From positions 48,896 through 112,895 of the forward strand of contig JADGDL010000002.1 in NCBI GenBank assembly GCA_016744875.1: 64,000 nucleotides of DNA, in the 5' to 3' direction. Within the stretch, counting starts at the first letter, position 1, and each line of letters begins with the position of its first letter. Position numbers and translations under genes: made by a program. This document shows, one piece after another, positions 37,250 to 46,596 of the stretch. Below the pieces are notes generated by a model, which was not told the origin of the DNA, searched no databases, and saw only the letters and a list, made by a program, of their open reading frames with translations. Origin of the DNA: Sulfurovum sp. (GTDB lineage: Bacteria; Campylobacterota; Campylobacteria; Campylobacterales; Sulfurovaceae).

Positions 37250-39127
37250 ATGAGTGCACAATTTTCCTACTATCTTGACAGTATTTCTAAATATACAGGG
37301 ACTATTGCAGCATTTTTGGTTGTACTTCTTTCTCTTCTTGTGGCTTATGATGCAGGTATGCGTTACCTTTTTTCAGAAGGTTCTATAGCCTTACAAGAAA
37401 TAGAGTGGCATCTATTCGACCTGGTTTTTTTACTGGGGTTAACCTATGCATTGAAACATGATAAACATGTAAGGGTTGACATTTTCTTTGAGCGTTATTC
37501 TGTACATAAAAAAGCTATCGTTCAGATACTCTCCATGCTTTTACTTGTCATTCCTTTTTCGCTGATCTTCTTGATAGATGCATATGATATGAGCATGCAA
37601 AGTTACCTGCAGCAAGAAGTTTCTGCTGATCCTGGTGGATTATCACATCGTTGGATAATCAAGGCTGTATTGGTCTTGGCTTTTGTGCTGCTCATACTAC
37701 AGGCATTCTCTGAGATACTTAAGGCGTACAGTCGCATAGAAAAGAAGATAGTTTTATGGCGTACTTTAAGAGTGGTACTGCTTTTAGGTACTTTGATCTA
37801 TGTGGGGTGGTACAACAGAGCTGAGTTTTGGATTGATCCTGTCTATTTGATGTTTGCATTATCGTTAGTATTACTGATGGCAGGTTTTCAAGTGGCATTC
37901 GTGTTTGCAGGTGTGGCACTTCTCTTTGCCGTTATATCAGATGAAGTAGGGCTTCATGCACTTGAAATGCTACCCTACAGAACCTATGGCATCATGGGAA
38001 ATGTCACGCTTATGGCAGTACCGCTTTTCATCTTTATGGGACTGATACTGGAAAAGTCCAAGATGGCAGAGGGACTGCTCATCTCTATGGGTAAACTCTT
38101 TGGAAGGGTAAGAGGTGGTTTGGCAATTTCTGTGGTACTTGTAGGGGCGATATTAGCAGCAAGCACGGGTATAGTAGGGGCTTCAGTGGTCATGATGTCA
38201 CTGATAGCTTTACCTTTGATGCTCAAACATAATTACTCTCCTGCATTGGCATCAGGTAGCATAGCAGCATCAGGTACACTTGGTCAGCTTATACCACCTT
38301 CCATTGTCCTCATCATACTTGGTGATCAGATGCATCTCTCTGTGGGAGACTTGTTCCGTGCAGCCGTGATCCCAGGGCTTTTACTTATAGGACTTTATAT
38401 ACTTTACATTTTGATCATCTCTTATTTTAACAAAGATCTAGCACCCGCGATCGTATCAGATGAACCCTATGGTGATGTACTCAAAGATGCACTTAAAGCC
38501 ATCATGCCTCCATTACTACTCATCGCCGTTGTTTTGGGTTCTATCTTTATGGGTATAGCCTCTCCCTCAGAGTCTGCTGCCATCGGTGTATTGGGAGCAG
38601 GACTACTTGCTGTCTTTAATCGTACTTTCTCTTTTGAGCTAGTACGTTACGCAAGCATAGAGACTGTCAAACTTACAGCCATGATATTTATGATACTCAT
38701 AGGTGCTACAGCTTTTTCACTTGTTTTCAATGAATTGGGTGGGGGAGACATGGCACTGGAATTCTTTGCAGGAGATATGGGAGATAAATGGGCATTTGTA
38801 TTTATCGCGATGCTTGTTATCTTTTTGTTGGGATTCTTTATAGATTTCATTGAGATAGCTTTTGTAGTTGTACCTATCTTAGTACCTATCGTTGCAAGTT
38901 TAGGCATAGACCCGATCTGGTTTGCCATACTCATTGCCATGAACTTACAGGCTTCATTTCTCACACCGCCTTTTGGCTTTGCCTTATTTTATCTCAAAGG
39001 TGCTGCAGGTGATAAAGTAAGTACGGGAGCTATTTATAAAGGGGTGGTCCCGTTTATTTTATTACAGCTTTTAGCACTGGGGATCATTATAATGTTTCCT
39101 GAATTGATCTATATGTTTGGGAAGTAG
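37250..39127 (+). CDS. TRAP transporter, fused small and large permease (DctQ-DctM)
   Basis: A 625-residue inner-membrane protein. Residues 1 to about 165 form the four-helix DctQ part (AGMRYLFSEGSIALQEIEWH, HVRVDIFFERYS) and the remainder is DctM (MAVPLFIFMGLILEKSKMAE, SGTLGQLIPPSIVL, MGIASPSESAAIGVLGA, LTPPFGFALFYL). These pumps import organic acids with a sodium gradient and need a periplasmic DctP protein. No dctP lies nearby, so the binding protein must be encoded elsewhere. The substrate cannot be named. Confidence 0.92.
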   Translation: MSAQFSYYLDSISKYTGTIAAFLVVLLSLLVAYDAGMRYLFSEGSIALQEIEWHLFDLVFLLGLTYALKHDKHVRVDIFFERYSVHKKAIVQILSMLLLVIPFSLIFLIDAYDMSMQSYLQQEVSADPGGLSHRWIIKAVLVLAFVLLILQAFSEILKAYSRIEKKIVLWRTLRVVLLLGTLIYVGWYNRAEFWIDPVYLMFALSLVLLMAGFQVAFVFAGVALLFAVISDEVGLHALEMLPYRTYGIMGNVTLMAVPLFIFMGLILEKSKMAEGLLISMGKLFGRVRGGLAISVVLVGAILAASTGIVGASVVMMSLIALPLMLKHNYSPALASGSIAASGTLGQLIPPSIVLIILGDQMHLSVGDLFRAAVIPGLLLIGLYILYILIISYFNKDLAPAIVSDEPYGDVLKDALKAIMPPLLLIAVVLGSIFMGIASPSESAAIGVLGAGLLAVFNRTFSFELVRYASIETVKLTAMIFMILIGATAFSLVFNELGGGDMALEFFAGDMGDKWAFVFIAMLVIFLLGFFIDFIEIAFVVVPILVPIVASLGIDPIWFAILIAMNLQASFLTPPFGFALFYLKGAAGDKVSTGAIYKGVVPFILLQLLALGIIIMFPELIYMFGK

Positions 39128-39130
39128 AGT

Positions 39131-39484
39131 TTAGGTAAACAACCTTGAAAAGAAAGAACCTTTCCCGGCTAACTTATCGATCAGTTCAAAATAGTACGTC
39201 TCATTTTTAAGTCCAAGTTCTGGATATTTTAGCTTTTCATCTGGCATCACTGCTATGGTGAAAGGTACAGAACGCACTTTAAATGCCGCTGCAAGTTTCG
39301 GGTTACGGCTAATGTCACATTTAACTACAGGTATACCATTTTCTTTTCCATAGGATTCAAGTCTTTCATCTATGAGTTTTGTGAGCATTTGACAAGGTCC
39401 ACAGGTAGGAGAGTAGAAGTCTATAAAGACAGGCGATTCATTATTTTTGATGATATTTGTGTAGTTATTGTCTGTAAGTTCCAT
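39131..39484 (-). CDS. thioredoxin-like protein
   Basis: A 117-residue cytoplasmic thioredoxin fold with the CGPC active site in FYSPTCGPCQML and the cis-Pro in VRSVPFTIAVM. It may reduce protein disulfides, but it is not obviously the main thioredoxin of the cell because the active-site surroundings differ (SPTCGPC rather than AEWCGPC). It converges on the TRAP gene with a 3-base gap. No good ribosome site is seen before its ATG. Confidence 0.85.
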   Translation of the reverse strand: MELTDNNYTNIIKNNESPVFIDFYSPTCGPCQMLTKLIDERLESYGKENGIPVVKCDISRNPKLAAAFKVRSVPFTIAVMPDEKLKYPELGLKNETYYFELIDKLAGKGSFFSRLFT

Positions 39485-39509
39485 ACCATGAGTATAGCAT
39501 AATATGTGC

Positions 39510-39515
39510 TATAAT
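39510..39515 (+). promoter_or_regulatory. -10 box of moxR operon
   Basis: A TATAAT lies 27 bases before the ATG at 39543. It falls inside the longer possible reading frame (from 39504), which supports the shorter start. Confidence 0.45.
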
Positions 39516-39542
39516 AAATCTAACTATATTAGGGGAAAGCTT

Positions 39543-40520
39543 ATGACAGCAAGAGAATCCATTGAACTTTTACAACGTAGAATGAACGAAACCATTATAG
39601 GTCAGGAACATGTGGTTGATAGACTTATTTTGGGTCTGCTTGCTGATGGGAACATCCTTGTAGAGGGTTTGCCCGGATTGGCTAAGACACAAAGTATTAA
39701 AGCAATGGCTAGCACCATAGAGTCTAAGTTTTCTCGTATTCAGTTCACGCCTGATCTTCTCCCTTCTGAAGTGATGGGGAGCGAAAGAATCTATGAAGAG
39801 GATGGTAAGCGTTCTTACCGGTTTTACCATGGGGCGATCTTTGGAAATATTATTTTGGCTGATGAAGTAAATCGTGCACCTGCAAGAGTACAGTCTGCGA
39901 TGCTTGAAGCAATGGAAGAGCGTCAGGTGACAGTGGCAGGAAAAACCTATAAACTTCCTGAACTGTTCATCGTTATGGCAACACAGAACCCTATAGAACA
40001 TGAAGGTACATTTCCTTTGTCAGAAGCACAAAAAGATCGTTTTTTAATGCATGTGAAGATAAATTATATCGATATGGAATCAGAGTTTACGATGATGAAA
40101 CGAGCAGAAGTACAACGATATAAAGTGATGGAAAAGAAAGCTAAAATACCTCAAGAACTTATCTTTGCTGCACGTAAAGAAGCTTCCAAGGTAGAATTGA
40201 GCGATGCATTGGGACACTATATTATTGAATTGGTGTTTGCAACACGTTATCCTCTTCGATATACGCATCAGCTTGATGTACTGATAGAACTTGGGGTAAG
40301 TCCAAGAGCTACTTTGGCTTTGAGTCATTGTGCACAGGTACGTGCATGGATGAAAGGGAGAGATAAGGTAACCGTTGATGATATACATGCCATCGTACAT
40401 GATGTGTTTAGACACCGTATAACACTAACTGAACATGCACACATGAATAACAGGACAAATGATGAGATCGTTGATCTTATCTTGAAGCAAGTGAAAATAC
40501 CAGAGAAAGAAAATGCATAA
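39543..40520 (+). CDS. MoxR-family AAA ATPase
   Basis: A 325-residue AAA ATPase. Walker A is EGLPGLAKTQS (about residue 39), Walker B and the following helix are ILADEVNRAPARVQSAMLEA (about residue 103), and sensor 1 is VMATQNPIEHEG. MoxR proteins act as chaperones that mature or activate partner complexes, often with VWA or DUF58 proteins, but none is next to it here. The AGGGGAAAG ribosome site supports the ATG at 39543. The four following genes are tightly spaced. Confidence 0.92.
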   Translation: MTARESIELLQRRMNETIIGQEHVVDRLILGLLADGNILVEGLPGLAKTQSIKAMASTIESKFSRIQFTPDLLPSEVMGSERIYEEDGKRSYRFYHGAIFGNIILADEVNRAPARVQSAMLEAMEERQVTVAGKTYKLPELFIVMATQNPIEHEGTFPLSEAQKDRFLMHVKINYIDMESEFTMMKRAEVQRYKVMEKKAKIPQELIFAARKEASKVELSDALGHYIIELVFATRYPLRYTHQLDVLIELGVSPRATLALSHCAQVRAWMKGRDKVTVDDIHAIVHDVFRHRITLTEHAHMNNRTNDEIVDLILKQVKIPEKENA

Positions 40521-40739
40521 ATGAATGATATAAAAATTGAATTTAAACAAAGTACAGTAGAAAATCTTGAACTCTTTTCCCAAATGCTCAACAAAGATAT
40601 AAATACTATGTTAGAGGAAGCATTGGAACAGTATTTTGATGCTGAACAAAAAAAGTTAATGGAAAAAAATATAAATGATGATAATGCTACGACAAACTTG
40701 GATTATGATGAATTCTGGGATGGTATGGATATAGACTAG
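40521..40739 (+). CDS. small ribbon-helix-helix-like protein
   Basis: A 72-residue acidic protein starting on the base after the moxR stop. The N-terminal part (IKIEFKQSTVENLELFSQML, then NKDINTMLEEALEQYFD) has the strand-helix-helix look of CopG/RHH DNA-binding or antitoxin proteins; the tail NLDYDEFWDGMDID is typical of an antitoxin-like acidic end. No toxin gene accompanies it. It could instead be a subunit partner for the MoxR ATPase. Confidence 0.6.
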   Translation: MNDIKIEFKQSTVENLELFSQMLNKDINTMLEEALEQYFDAEQKKLMEKNINDDNATTNLDYDEFWDGMDID

Positions 40740-41594
40740 ATGGAGTTCTTGCAGAAAAACCTCTCTGAACTTTTAGAGAGGGACATTCTCAGTATTGATT
40801 TTTTTACCAATGGTCAAATAGGGGATATATATAAAGTACTAACTCCTGATATGTCTTATATCTTAAAAACCTCACAACCTTCGCCTAGGCTTATAATAGA
40901 ATCTAAAATGCTAGAAGATATTAATAAATATAAAATACCGGTTCCAAAGGTTTATGATGCTTCTGAAAGTCATTTGCTCATGGAGTACATAGAAGAAACA
41001 AGTCAAGTAAATATTGTTGATGAGATCGCAGCAGCAAAGGTACTTAGTGATCTTCATACTGTTACAAATGAAAGTAGAATGTATGGTTATTACTATGATA
41101 CAACCATAGGACCATTTGATCAGAAAAATGAACAGACTCAATACAATTGGACGCTCTTTTTAGGACAAATGCGCATGCTTCCTATGGCGAGAATTTGTTA
41201 CGATAAGGGTAAAATAAGTAAAGATGTCATGAATAGATTAGAATCTTTATGTCGTGATATGTATAAAAGCATAGATATGTCGAACATCACACCTTCACTT
41301 TTACATGGTGACATCTGGAGAGGAAATATACTATTTAACAGGAGTGGTGCAACTTTAATAGATCCTGCTATCTCCTTTGGAGATAAAGAGATGGAATTGG
41401 CATTTATTATGATGTTCGATACCTTTAGTGAAACATTTTTTGACAATTATAGTGAAGTACATCCTTTAAGTGATGATTTTTATGATATTAAAGTGCCCCT
41501 TTATCAGATATATCCGACGTTGGTACATGTGGCACTGTATGGTTCTTCTTACCTGAACAGTTTGGAAAATTTATTGAAAAGGTTAAAGGTATGA
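40740..41594 (+). CDS. fructosamine kinase family protein
   Basis: A 284-residue protein-kinase-like phosphotransferase. The catalytic loop LLHGDIWRGNILF and metal loop IDPAISFGDKEMELA lie near residues 187-222, and the tail PLYQIYPTLVHVALYG is characteristic of the fructosamine-3-kinase/YniA family. Such enzymes phosphorylate sugar-modified amines so that glycation is undone; other small-molecule substrates remain possible. It starts on the base after the stop of the RHH-like gene and overlaps the next by four bases. Confidence 0.85.
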   Translation: MEFLQKNLSELLERDILSIDFFTNGQIGDIYKVLTPDMSYILKTSQPSPRLIIESKMLEDINKYKIPVPKVYDASESHLLMEYIEETSQVNIVDEIAAAKVLSDLHTVTNESRMYGYYYDTTIGPFDQKNEQTQYNWTLFLGQMRMLPMARICYDKGKISKDVMNRLESLCRDMYKSIDMSNITPSLLHGDIWRGNILFNRSGATLIDPAISFGDKEMELAFIMMFDTFSETFFDNYSEVHPLSDDFYDIKVPLYQIYPTLVHVALYGSSYLNSLENLLKRLKV

Positions 41595-42103
41595 TAAAAA
41601 AATGGAACATAAAAAAGATACTTAAAGAGATATTCATTGGGATTCTCATGCTCTTTATTATTTCAAATATCATGAGTTATATACGTAAACCTGATCTGGA
41701 TAGTAATACTTTTCCTCAGACTAAAAGCCAACTTATAGATGGCAGTCATTTTGAAACGAGTCAAATAAAAGGAAAACCACTTCTTGTACATTTTTGGGCT
41801 ACATGGTGTCCCACATGTAAGCTAGAAGCACCCAATATACAAGCTCTTTCAGAAAAATATGTAGTACTTACCATAGCAGTTCAGTCTGGTTCAGACGAAG
41901 CACTTAGAAAGTATATGAATGAAAATGAATTTGATTTTAAAGTGATCAATGATACACATGGAAACTGGGCCGAAGAATTTAAGATAGGGGCATTTCCTAC
42001 TACGTTTATCTATAATAAAAAAGGTGAATTGTCATTTACAGAAGTAGGCTATACTACAACAGCAGGATTGTTGGCACGTATGGGAATAATAGATAATAAT
42101 TAA
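41591..42103 (+). CDS. membrane-anchored TlpA-like thiol:disulfide oxidoreductase
   Basis: A 170-residue protein with an N-terminal membrane anchor (IFIGILMLFIISNIM) and a periplasmic thioredoxin domain. The active site is CPTC in HFWATWCPTCKLEAPN, and the cis-Pro is in GAFPTTFIYN. It is similar to TlpA/ResA/ScsD proteins, which reduce periplasmic disulfides, for example in cytochrome c maturation or repair. It is coupled by ATGA overlap to the fructosamine kinase. Confidence 0.88.
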   Translation: MIKKWNIKKILKEIFIGILMLFIISNIMSYIRKPDLDSNTFPQTKSQLIDGSHFETSQIKGKPLLVHFWATWCPTCKLEAPNIQALSEKYVVLTIAVQSGSDEALRKYMNENEFDFKVINDTHGNWAEEFKIGAFPTTFIYNKKGELSFTEVGYTTTAGLLARMGIIDNN

Positions 42104-42122
42104 ACTTTAGTTATAATTGTTT

Positions 42123-43430
42123 ATGCATAATAAAAAATCATTTTTAAAACCTATTTTAGTATCATTAATCTTCATGACTTCTTTTTCCGAAGCCACCCTT
42201 ACATTTACTTCTGAAGATGACAACCGTTCTGATAGCAAAGACTGGATCATACTTCCTTTTGCCTTTTCTTCAGAGTCTACTGGGTTAGCAGGAGGTATAG
42301 GTGTCATTAAACAAGGTTTACTTCAACCCCAAACTACGCTTGTAGCCTCAATTTTTGGAGGTTTACCGGAAGAAGTTGTAGGAACATTTGGAAAGGAAGA
42401 ATCTAGTTTTAACGGTGGTTTTTTCTATTTTTCTAATTATAAACTTCCTTTTACTGAGCGAACATTTTTTTCCGTGATGGCTTTAAAAAGTTATTTTCCA
42501 AATACAAAACACTATATTGCCGGTAGTAATGATTCAGATAGAGATGATGTACTTAGAACTTCGGGTGATTCAGATTTCTTGAACACACAATTTAGATATG
42601 TTTTACCCCTAGGTGAAGGTGTTGATAATCCTCATGGATTCTATAGTTTAAGAGGTGGATTTTGTACAGATAGAGAGGGGTGTGGTGGAAATGAACCTTT
42701 TATAACCGGTAGTACCTCCATAGGTATAAAGACTTTTTATAGTAGTGATACATTTGATAATGCATCACATCCAGAATACTCTTCCTGGGATACCAATGGT
42801 TTACGTTTTTTTTTAAAGCATGAGAACACAGATTTTGATCTGAACCCTTCACGCGGTTATTCTTTTGATCTTCAATTCTCCAAAGATTTTGGTGAAGGGG
42901 ACTCTTTACAGAGTTGGGATTTTTTAGAGTTTAAGTATAACCATTATGTAAATCTTGATACTTTTTCTTTTACCCAACAAAATGTACTGGCAATGAGTAT
43001 GTGGACAGGATATTCTTTTTCATGGGATAATGATAAGGAGGTCGCGACAGGGATAAATGCCCATAGACCTCCTCCTTGGGAAGGTGCTAGACTGGGTGGA
43101 TTCTTTAAAATGAGAGGGTACGATAACAATCGATTTTCAGATAAAGCAGCTTTTTATGCAACTGCAGAGTATCGTGCTATACTTGACTATAACCCTTTAA
43201 AAGATAATACTATTGTTCCCGTTGCCATAGATTGGTTTCAGGTAGTAGCTTTTGTGGAAGTAGGGCGTGTACATGACCAATATAACTTCGATCTACTAAG
43301 TGATATGAAGTATGATGTTGGTCTAAGTTTACGTGCTTTAGCTGCAGAGCTTCCTATACGATTTGATGTTGCTTACGGTCAAGAAGGTTGGAATATGTGG
43401 GTAATGGTGAACCAGCCATTTGATTTTTAA
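42123..43430 (+). CDS. BamA/TamA-like outer-membrane beta-barrel (surface antigen family)
   Basis: A 435-residue outer-membrane barrel with signal peptide (FLKPILVSLIFMTSFSEA). The barrel is of the bacterial surface antigen (D15) type: the late phrase GGFFKMRGYDNNRFSDKAA is the conserved RGY-type strand of BamA-like proteins, and the C terminus ends in a sorting Phe (NQPFDF). There are no POTRA domains, so it is not BamA itself. It lies 19 bases after the TlpA-like gene. The ATG at 42123 is chosen over a TTG two codons earlier. Confidence 0.83.
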   Translation: MHNKKSFLKPILVSLIFMTSFSEATLTFTSEDDNRSDSKDWIILPFAFSSESTGLAGGIGVIKQGLLQPQTTLVASIFGGLPEEVVGTFGKEESSFNGGFFYFSNYKLPFTERTFFSVMALKSYFPNTKHYIAGSNDSDRDDVLRTSGDSDFLNTQFRYVLPLGEGVDNPHGFYSLRGGFCTDREGCGGNEPFITGSTSIGIKTFYSSDTFDNASHPEYSSWDTNGLRFFLKHENTDFDLNPSRGYSFDLQFSKDFGEGDSLQSWDFLEFKYNHYVNLDTFSFTQQNVLAMSMWTGYSFSWDNDKEVATGINAHRPPPWEGARLGGFFKMRGYDNNRFSDKAAFYATAEYRAILDYNPLKDNTIVPVAIDWFQVVAFVEVGRVHDQYNFDLLSDMKYDVGLSLRALAAELPIRFDVAYGQEGWNMWVMVNQPFDF

Positions 43431-43446
43431 AATATAAAGATAGCCT

Positions 43447-43506
43447 ATCGTTATATCTTTAAGTATATAATGCTACAATTATCGTTATATACTTAAAGAT
43501 ATAAGG
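43447..43506. promoter_or_regulatory. two head-to-head ModE-like boxes
   Basis: Box 1 begins ATCGTTATAT at 43447 and ends near 43473; box 2 begins ATCGTTATATA at 43481 and ends at 43506. Both resemble the E. coli ModE box (ATCGTTATAT and its inverse around a short spacer). The two boxes are also near-perfect reverse complements of each other over 24 bases (TATCTTTAAGTATA against TATACTTAAAGATA in the core). They end seven bases before the modE start, so molybdate-bound ModE could block the whole operon. Confidence 0.75.
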
Positions 43507-43512
43507 CACTTG

Positions 43513-44283
43513 ATGGAACTCTCTTCAGCACTTACTTTGGAAATGTTGGGAAAACCATTTCTGTTGGAGAAACGCATCATACTACTACATGCAATACAAG
43601 AGCATGGATCCATATCTAAAGCTGCCAAAGCTGTACCAATGAGTTATAAAAGTGCATGGGAAGCAGTAGACATGATGAACTCTCTTTCTCCTGAACCCAT
43701 AGTCAGTAGAGAGATTGGTGGTAAAGATGGTGGTGGAACAACCATTACTGCCTATGGTCAAAAATTACTGGATAATTATGCTTTACTCAAAGATGAACAT
43801 ACACGTTTTTTAGAGAGATTATCAGAGTTGACAGATATACAAAATGGTACTTTCAAGACCATCGGTCGACTTTCTCTGCAACTCTCAGCCCGCAATCAAA
43901 TACAAGCAAAGATAATCTCTGTAATATCTCATAATGTTAATGCAAAAATAGTCTTGCAGCTTAAAAGTGGACAGAATCTTACATCTGTTATCACACAAGA
44001 AGCAGTAGAAAACCTGCAAATAGAAGCAGGGCAGAGTGTAACTGTAATATTTAAATCCACGGTCGTTAGAGTATCGGACAATATTAGTGATGAAAATTGT
44101 TTAGAGGGTAGGATCTCAAAGATAGAAAGAGATGAAGAAAATACAAAAGTAATAGTAGATATAGGTAATCATGATAAAATTGTCTCAGTGATGCTTTCTG
44201 ATGCAATAAACACTATGCATCTTCATGAGGGAAAGAGTGTTTACGTACATATAAAAAGTAATGATGTAATGTTGGGGAAGTAG
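43513..44283 (+). CDS. modE: ModE molybdate-responsive regulator
   Basis: A 256-residue regulator. The N-terminal LysR-like winged helix-turn-helix (about residues 20-95: EHGSISKAAKAVPMSYKSAW, GGKDGGGTTITAYG) is followed by two Mop/TOBE domains (about residues 122-185 and 197-256: SARNQIQAKIISV, CLEGRISKIERDE) that bind molybdate. It is the complete ModE form. A TTG one codon earlier is possible; the ATG is preferred. It heads the operon modE-porin-modABC and sits behind its own likely operator. Confidence 0.92.
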   Translation: MELSSALTLEMLGKPFLLEKRIILLHAIQEHGSISKAAKAVPMSYKSAWEAVDMMNSLSPEPIVSREIGGKDGGGTTITAYGQKLLDNYALLKDEHTRFLERLSELTDIQNGTFKTIGRLSLQLSARNQIQAKIISVISHNVNAKIVLQLKSGQNLTSVITQEAVENLQIEAGQSVTVIFKSTVVRVSDNISDENCLEGRISKIERDEENTKVIVDIGNHDKIVSVMLSDAINTMHLHEGKSVYVHIKSNDVMLGK

Positions 44284-44286
44284 AGA

Positions 44287-45843
44287 ATGAAACAGTTTGT
44301 TGTTATTGGAATATTATTGCTCCTGGGTGTATTTGTATATGCAGAAGAAAATATAGAGATAGACACAGATATTGTTACAACTTTGTATACAGAATTTGAA
44401 GATGAAAATGGAAATGGAAATGGAAGTCTAGATGATGACTTCTTCAAACATAGTTTAAAATGTAATATGCTCCATATGCACAATGAAGAACCTGAGATGG
44501 TGGATAACCTTTGGGCTATGTTTTTAGAAGGAGCATACTATGGACGTTTACGTTTAAACAGTTTTGGTTTTAAATGGAAAAATGAATTACAAGTTGATGG
44601 TGTCAAGTTAAGAGAAGACCATACCATAGCTGCTTTGGGAGGAAGTTTGATCTATAGAAGTGCTTATCTAAATGGATTTGGTATAGGTGCAGGATTTTAT
44701 GGTAGCAGTGCCATAGGTAGTCTAGATGATTCAGAGGCATACTTATATAAAGCTGGTAAAGGTGCTTTTAGCCGCTATGATTTTCAAACAGATGGAAACA
44801 AGAATCTATATACTTTTGCACAGGCATATTTGGAGTACAAAAATAAAGAAATTTCTCTAAAAGTAGGACGACAGATCTTTGAAAGTTTTTTAACCAAAAG
44901 TAATGACACAAAAATGATACCAAATACCTTTGAAGGACTCACTCTACAGAATGATGACATGCTTGGTACTTCATACAAAATGGCATATTTATTACGACAG
45001 AAACTGAGAGATCATTCTAAATTTCATCATGTTCTCGCTGCAGGTAATATTGGTGGTGATCCTTATGCCATATATTCTGAAAATGATGATTCAGCAATGC
45101 ATTTTGGTCTGCAAAAATCTGAACTTAACGCAAGAGGTATTGATGATAGACTGATCGTTATTGAGGCAAATAATAATAGTATAGAAAACATTACACTAAG
45201 AATGAATTATACTGCTGTACCTGATCTGATTAGCTCAGCGATGATACAGGCTAATTATAGACTCAAGATCTATGACTGGTCTGTTATACCCGCATTAAGA
45301 TATATGCAGCAATTTGATGATGGTGCAGGTGAAATAGGAGGAGCAAATCTTAAAACACAGACACAAGGTTATAGTGATCCCGATTGTTTAGATACATCAC
45401 TTTATGGTGCAAGGGTTGATGTCGTTCAAGATGCGTTCAAATTGAGATTTGGATATACAAAAGTAGCAGATGAAGGTGATATCATTGCTCCTTGGAGAGG
45501 GTTTCCCACTGCTGGTTTCACACGTGCAATGGCACAGTATAACTGGTATGCAAATACTGAAAGTTATATGGTACAGCTAGATTATGAGTTTGAAGAGATC
45601 TCTGAGTTTAAAGTTATATCTCGTTTTGCCATACAGGATTTTGATGATGATAAAGCAGGTGTACAGGCAGATTCAAATGTATTTACTATAGATTTCTTAA
45701 AAGGTTTGGGGCAATCCTCCTTATATTTAAAAACGAGACTTGCACATGTTGTGGGAGACGATGATACAATAGCGGGAAATGGTTTAACAAAGCTTGATCC
45801 TTCTTATGATGAGATCCGTTTTGAGATCAATTATCTCTTTTAA
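44287..45843 (+). CDS. OprD-like outer-membrane porin within the mod operon
   Basis: A 518-residue outer-membrane channel with signal peptide (VIGILLLLGVFVYAEE). Typical OprD-type segments are visible: SLKVGRQIFESFLTKSND, MIPNTFEGLTLQND, IVIEANNNSIENITLRMNY and the final strand EIRFEINYLF ending in Phe. It starts three bases after modE and is followed nine bases later by modA, so it must be made with the molybdate transporter. A role in letting molybdate or tungstate through the outer membrane is likely by context, but has not been shown here. Confidence 0.83.
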   Translation: MKQFVVIGILLLLGVFVYAEENIEIDTDIVTTLYTEFEDENGNGNGSLDDDFFKHSLKCNMLHMHNEEPEMVDNLWAMFLEGAYYGRLRLNSFGFKWKNELQVDGVKLREDHTIAALGGSLIYRSAYLNGFGIGAGFYGSSAIGSLDDSEAYLYKAGKGAFSRYDFQTDGNKNLYTFAQAYLEYKNKEISLKVGRQIFESFLTKSNDTKMIPNTFEGLTLQNDDMLGTSYKMAYLLRQKLRDHSKFHHVLAAGNIGGDPYAIYSENDDSAMHFGLQKSELNARGIDDRLIVIEANNNSIENITLRMNYTAVPDLISSAMIQANYRLKIYDWSVIPALRYMQQFDDGAGEIGGANLKTQTQGYSDPDCLDTSLYGARVDVVQDAFKLRFGYTKVADEGDIIAPWRGFPTAGFTRAMAQYNWYANTESYMVQLDYEFEEISEFKVISRFAIQDFDDDKAGVQADSNVFTIDFLKGLGQSSLYLKTRLAHVVGDDDTIAGNGLTKLDPSYDEIRFEINYLF

Positions 45844-45852
45844 GGTATTAGC

Positions 45853-46596
45853 ATGAGATACAAAGTTCTGATTCTAGCTTTGTTATTGACAAACAGTCTT
45901 TTAGGCGGGACCATTAAGGTTGCAGTAGCTGCCAATGTAAGTTACGCCATAGAAGAGTTAAAAACTGTTTTTGAAGAGAGAAATTCAAACATAAAGATAG
46001 ATGTGATACTTGGAAGTTCTGGTAAACTTACTTCACAGATAAGACAAGGTGCCCCTTTTGCACTTTTTTTATCTGCAAATATGAATTATCCCCAGGCTTT
46101 GTATGATGAAGGAAAGGCAACCCAAAAACCTGTAATGTATGCACAAGGTGTTTTAGCTTTTTTAAGTAATAAAAAACGTAACTCTTGTAAAGAAGAAACA
46201 GTACTGAATGATGATGACATTAAAAAGATAGCTATCTCAAACCCTAAGACTGCACCTTATGGTGTAGCTACCGTAGAGGCTTTAAAAAATGCGAAGTTGT
46301 ATGCAAAGCATAAAGAAAAGTTTGTCTATGGTGAATCTGCCTCTCAAACAGTCTTTTATGCTACGATGGCAGCAGATATCGGAATAGTGGCTGCTTCATC
46401 TTTATATAGTCCGCAGCTTGCTCAATATCATGAAGGCATACACTGGTGGGAACTTGATGAAGAACTGTATACACCTATCTCTCAGGGGATGGTGATGATT
46501 GGAGAAAATAAAGATGCTAAAGTATTTTATGATTTCATTTTATCTCTGGAAGCTAAAAATATATTTAAGAAGTATGGATATAAGGTCGAGGAATGA
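45853..46596 (+). CDS. modA: molybdate ABC transporter substrate-binding protein
   Basis: A 247-residue periplasmic binding protein with signal peptide ([16 protein letters not shown]). The ModA signature [14 protein letters not shown], the [15 protein letters not shown] loop with the Ser ligands, and [21 protein letters not shown] are present. It binds molybdate or tungstate and delivers it to ModB. The reading frame overlaps modB by four bases. Confidence 0.95.
   Translation: MRYKVLILALLLTNSLLGGTIKVAVAANVSYAIEELKTVFEERNSNIKIDVILGSSGKLTSQIRQGAPFALFLSANMNYPQALYDEGKATQKPVMYAQGVLAFLSNKKRNSCKEETVLNDDDIKKIAISNPKTAPYGVATVEALKNAKLYAKHKEKFVYGESASQTVFYATMAADIGIVAASSLYSPQLAQYHEGIHWWELDEELYTPISQGMVMIGENKDAKVFYDFILSLEAKNIFKKYGYKVEE

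Noticed and set aside
40521..40739. A toxin-antitoxin system, because of the RHH-like 72-residue protein.
   Set aside because: No toxin-like gene is next to it; the neighbours are MoxR and a fructosamine kinase, and spacing suggests an operon with them.
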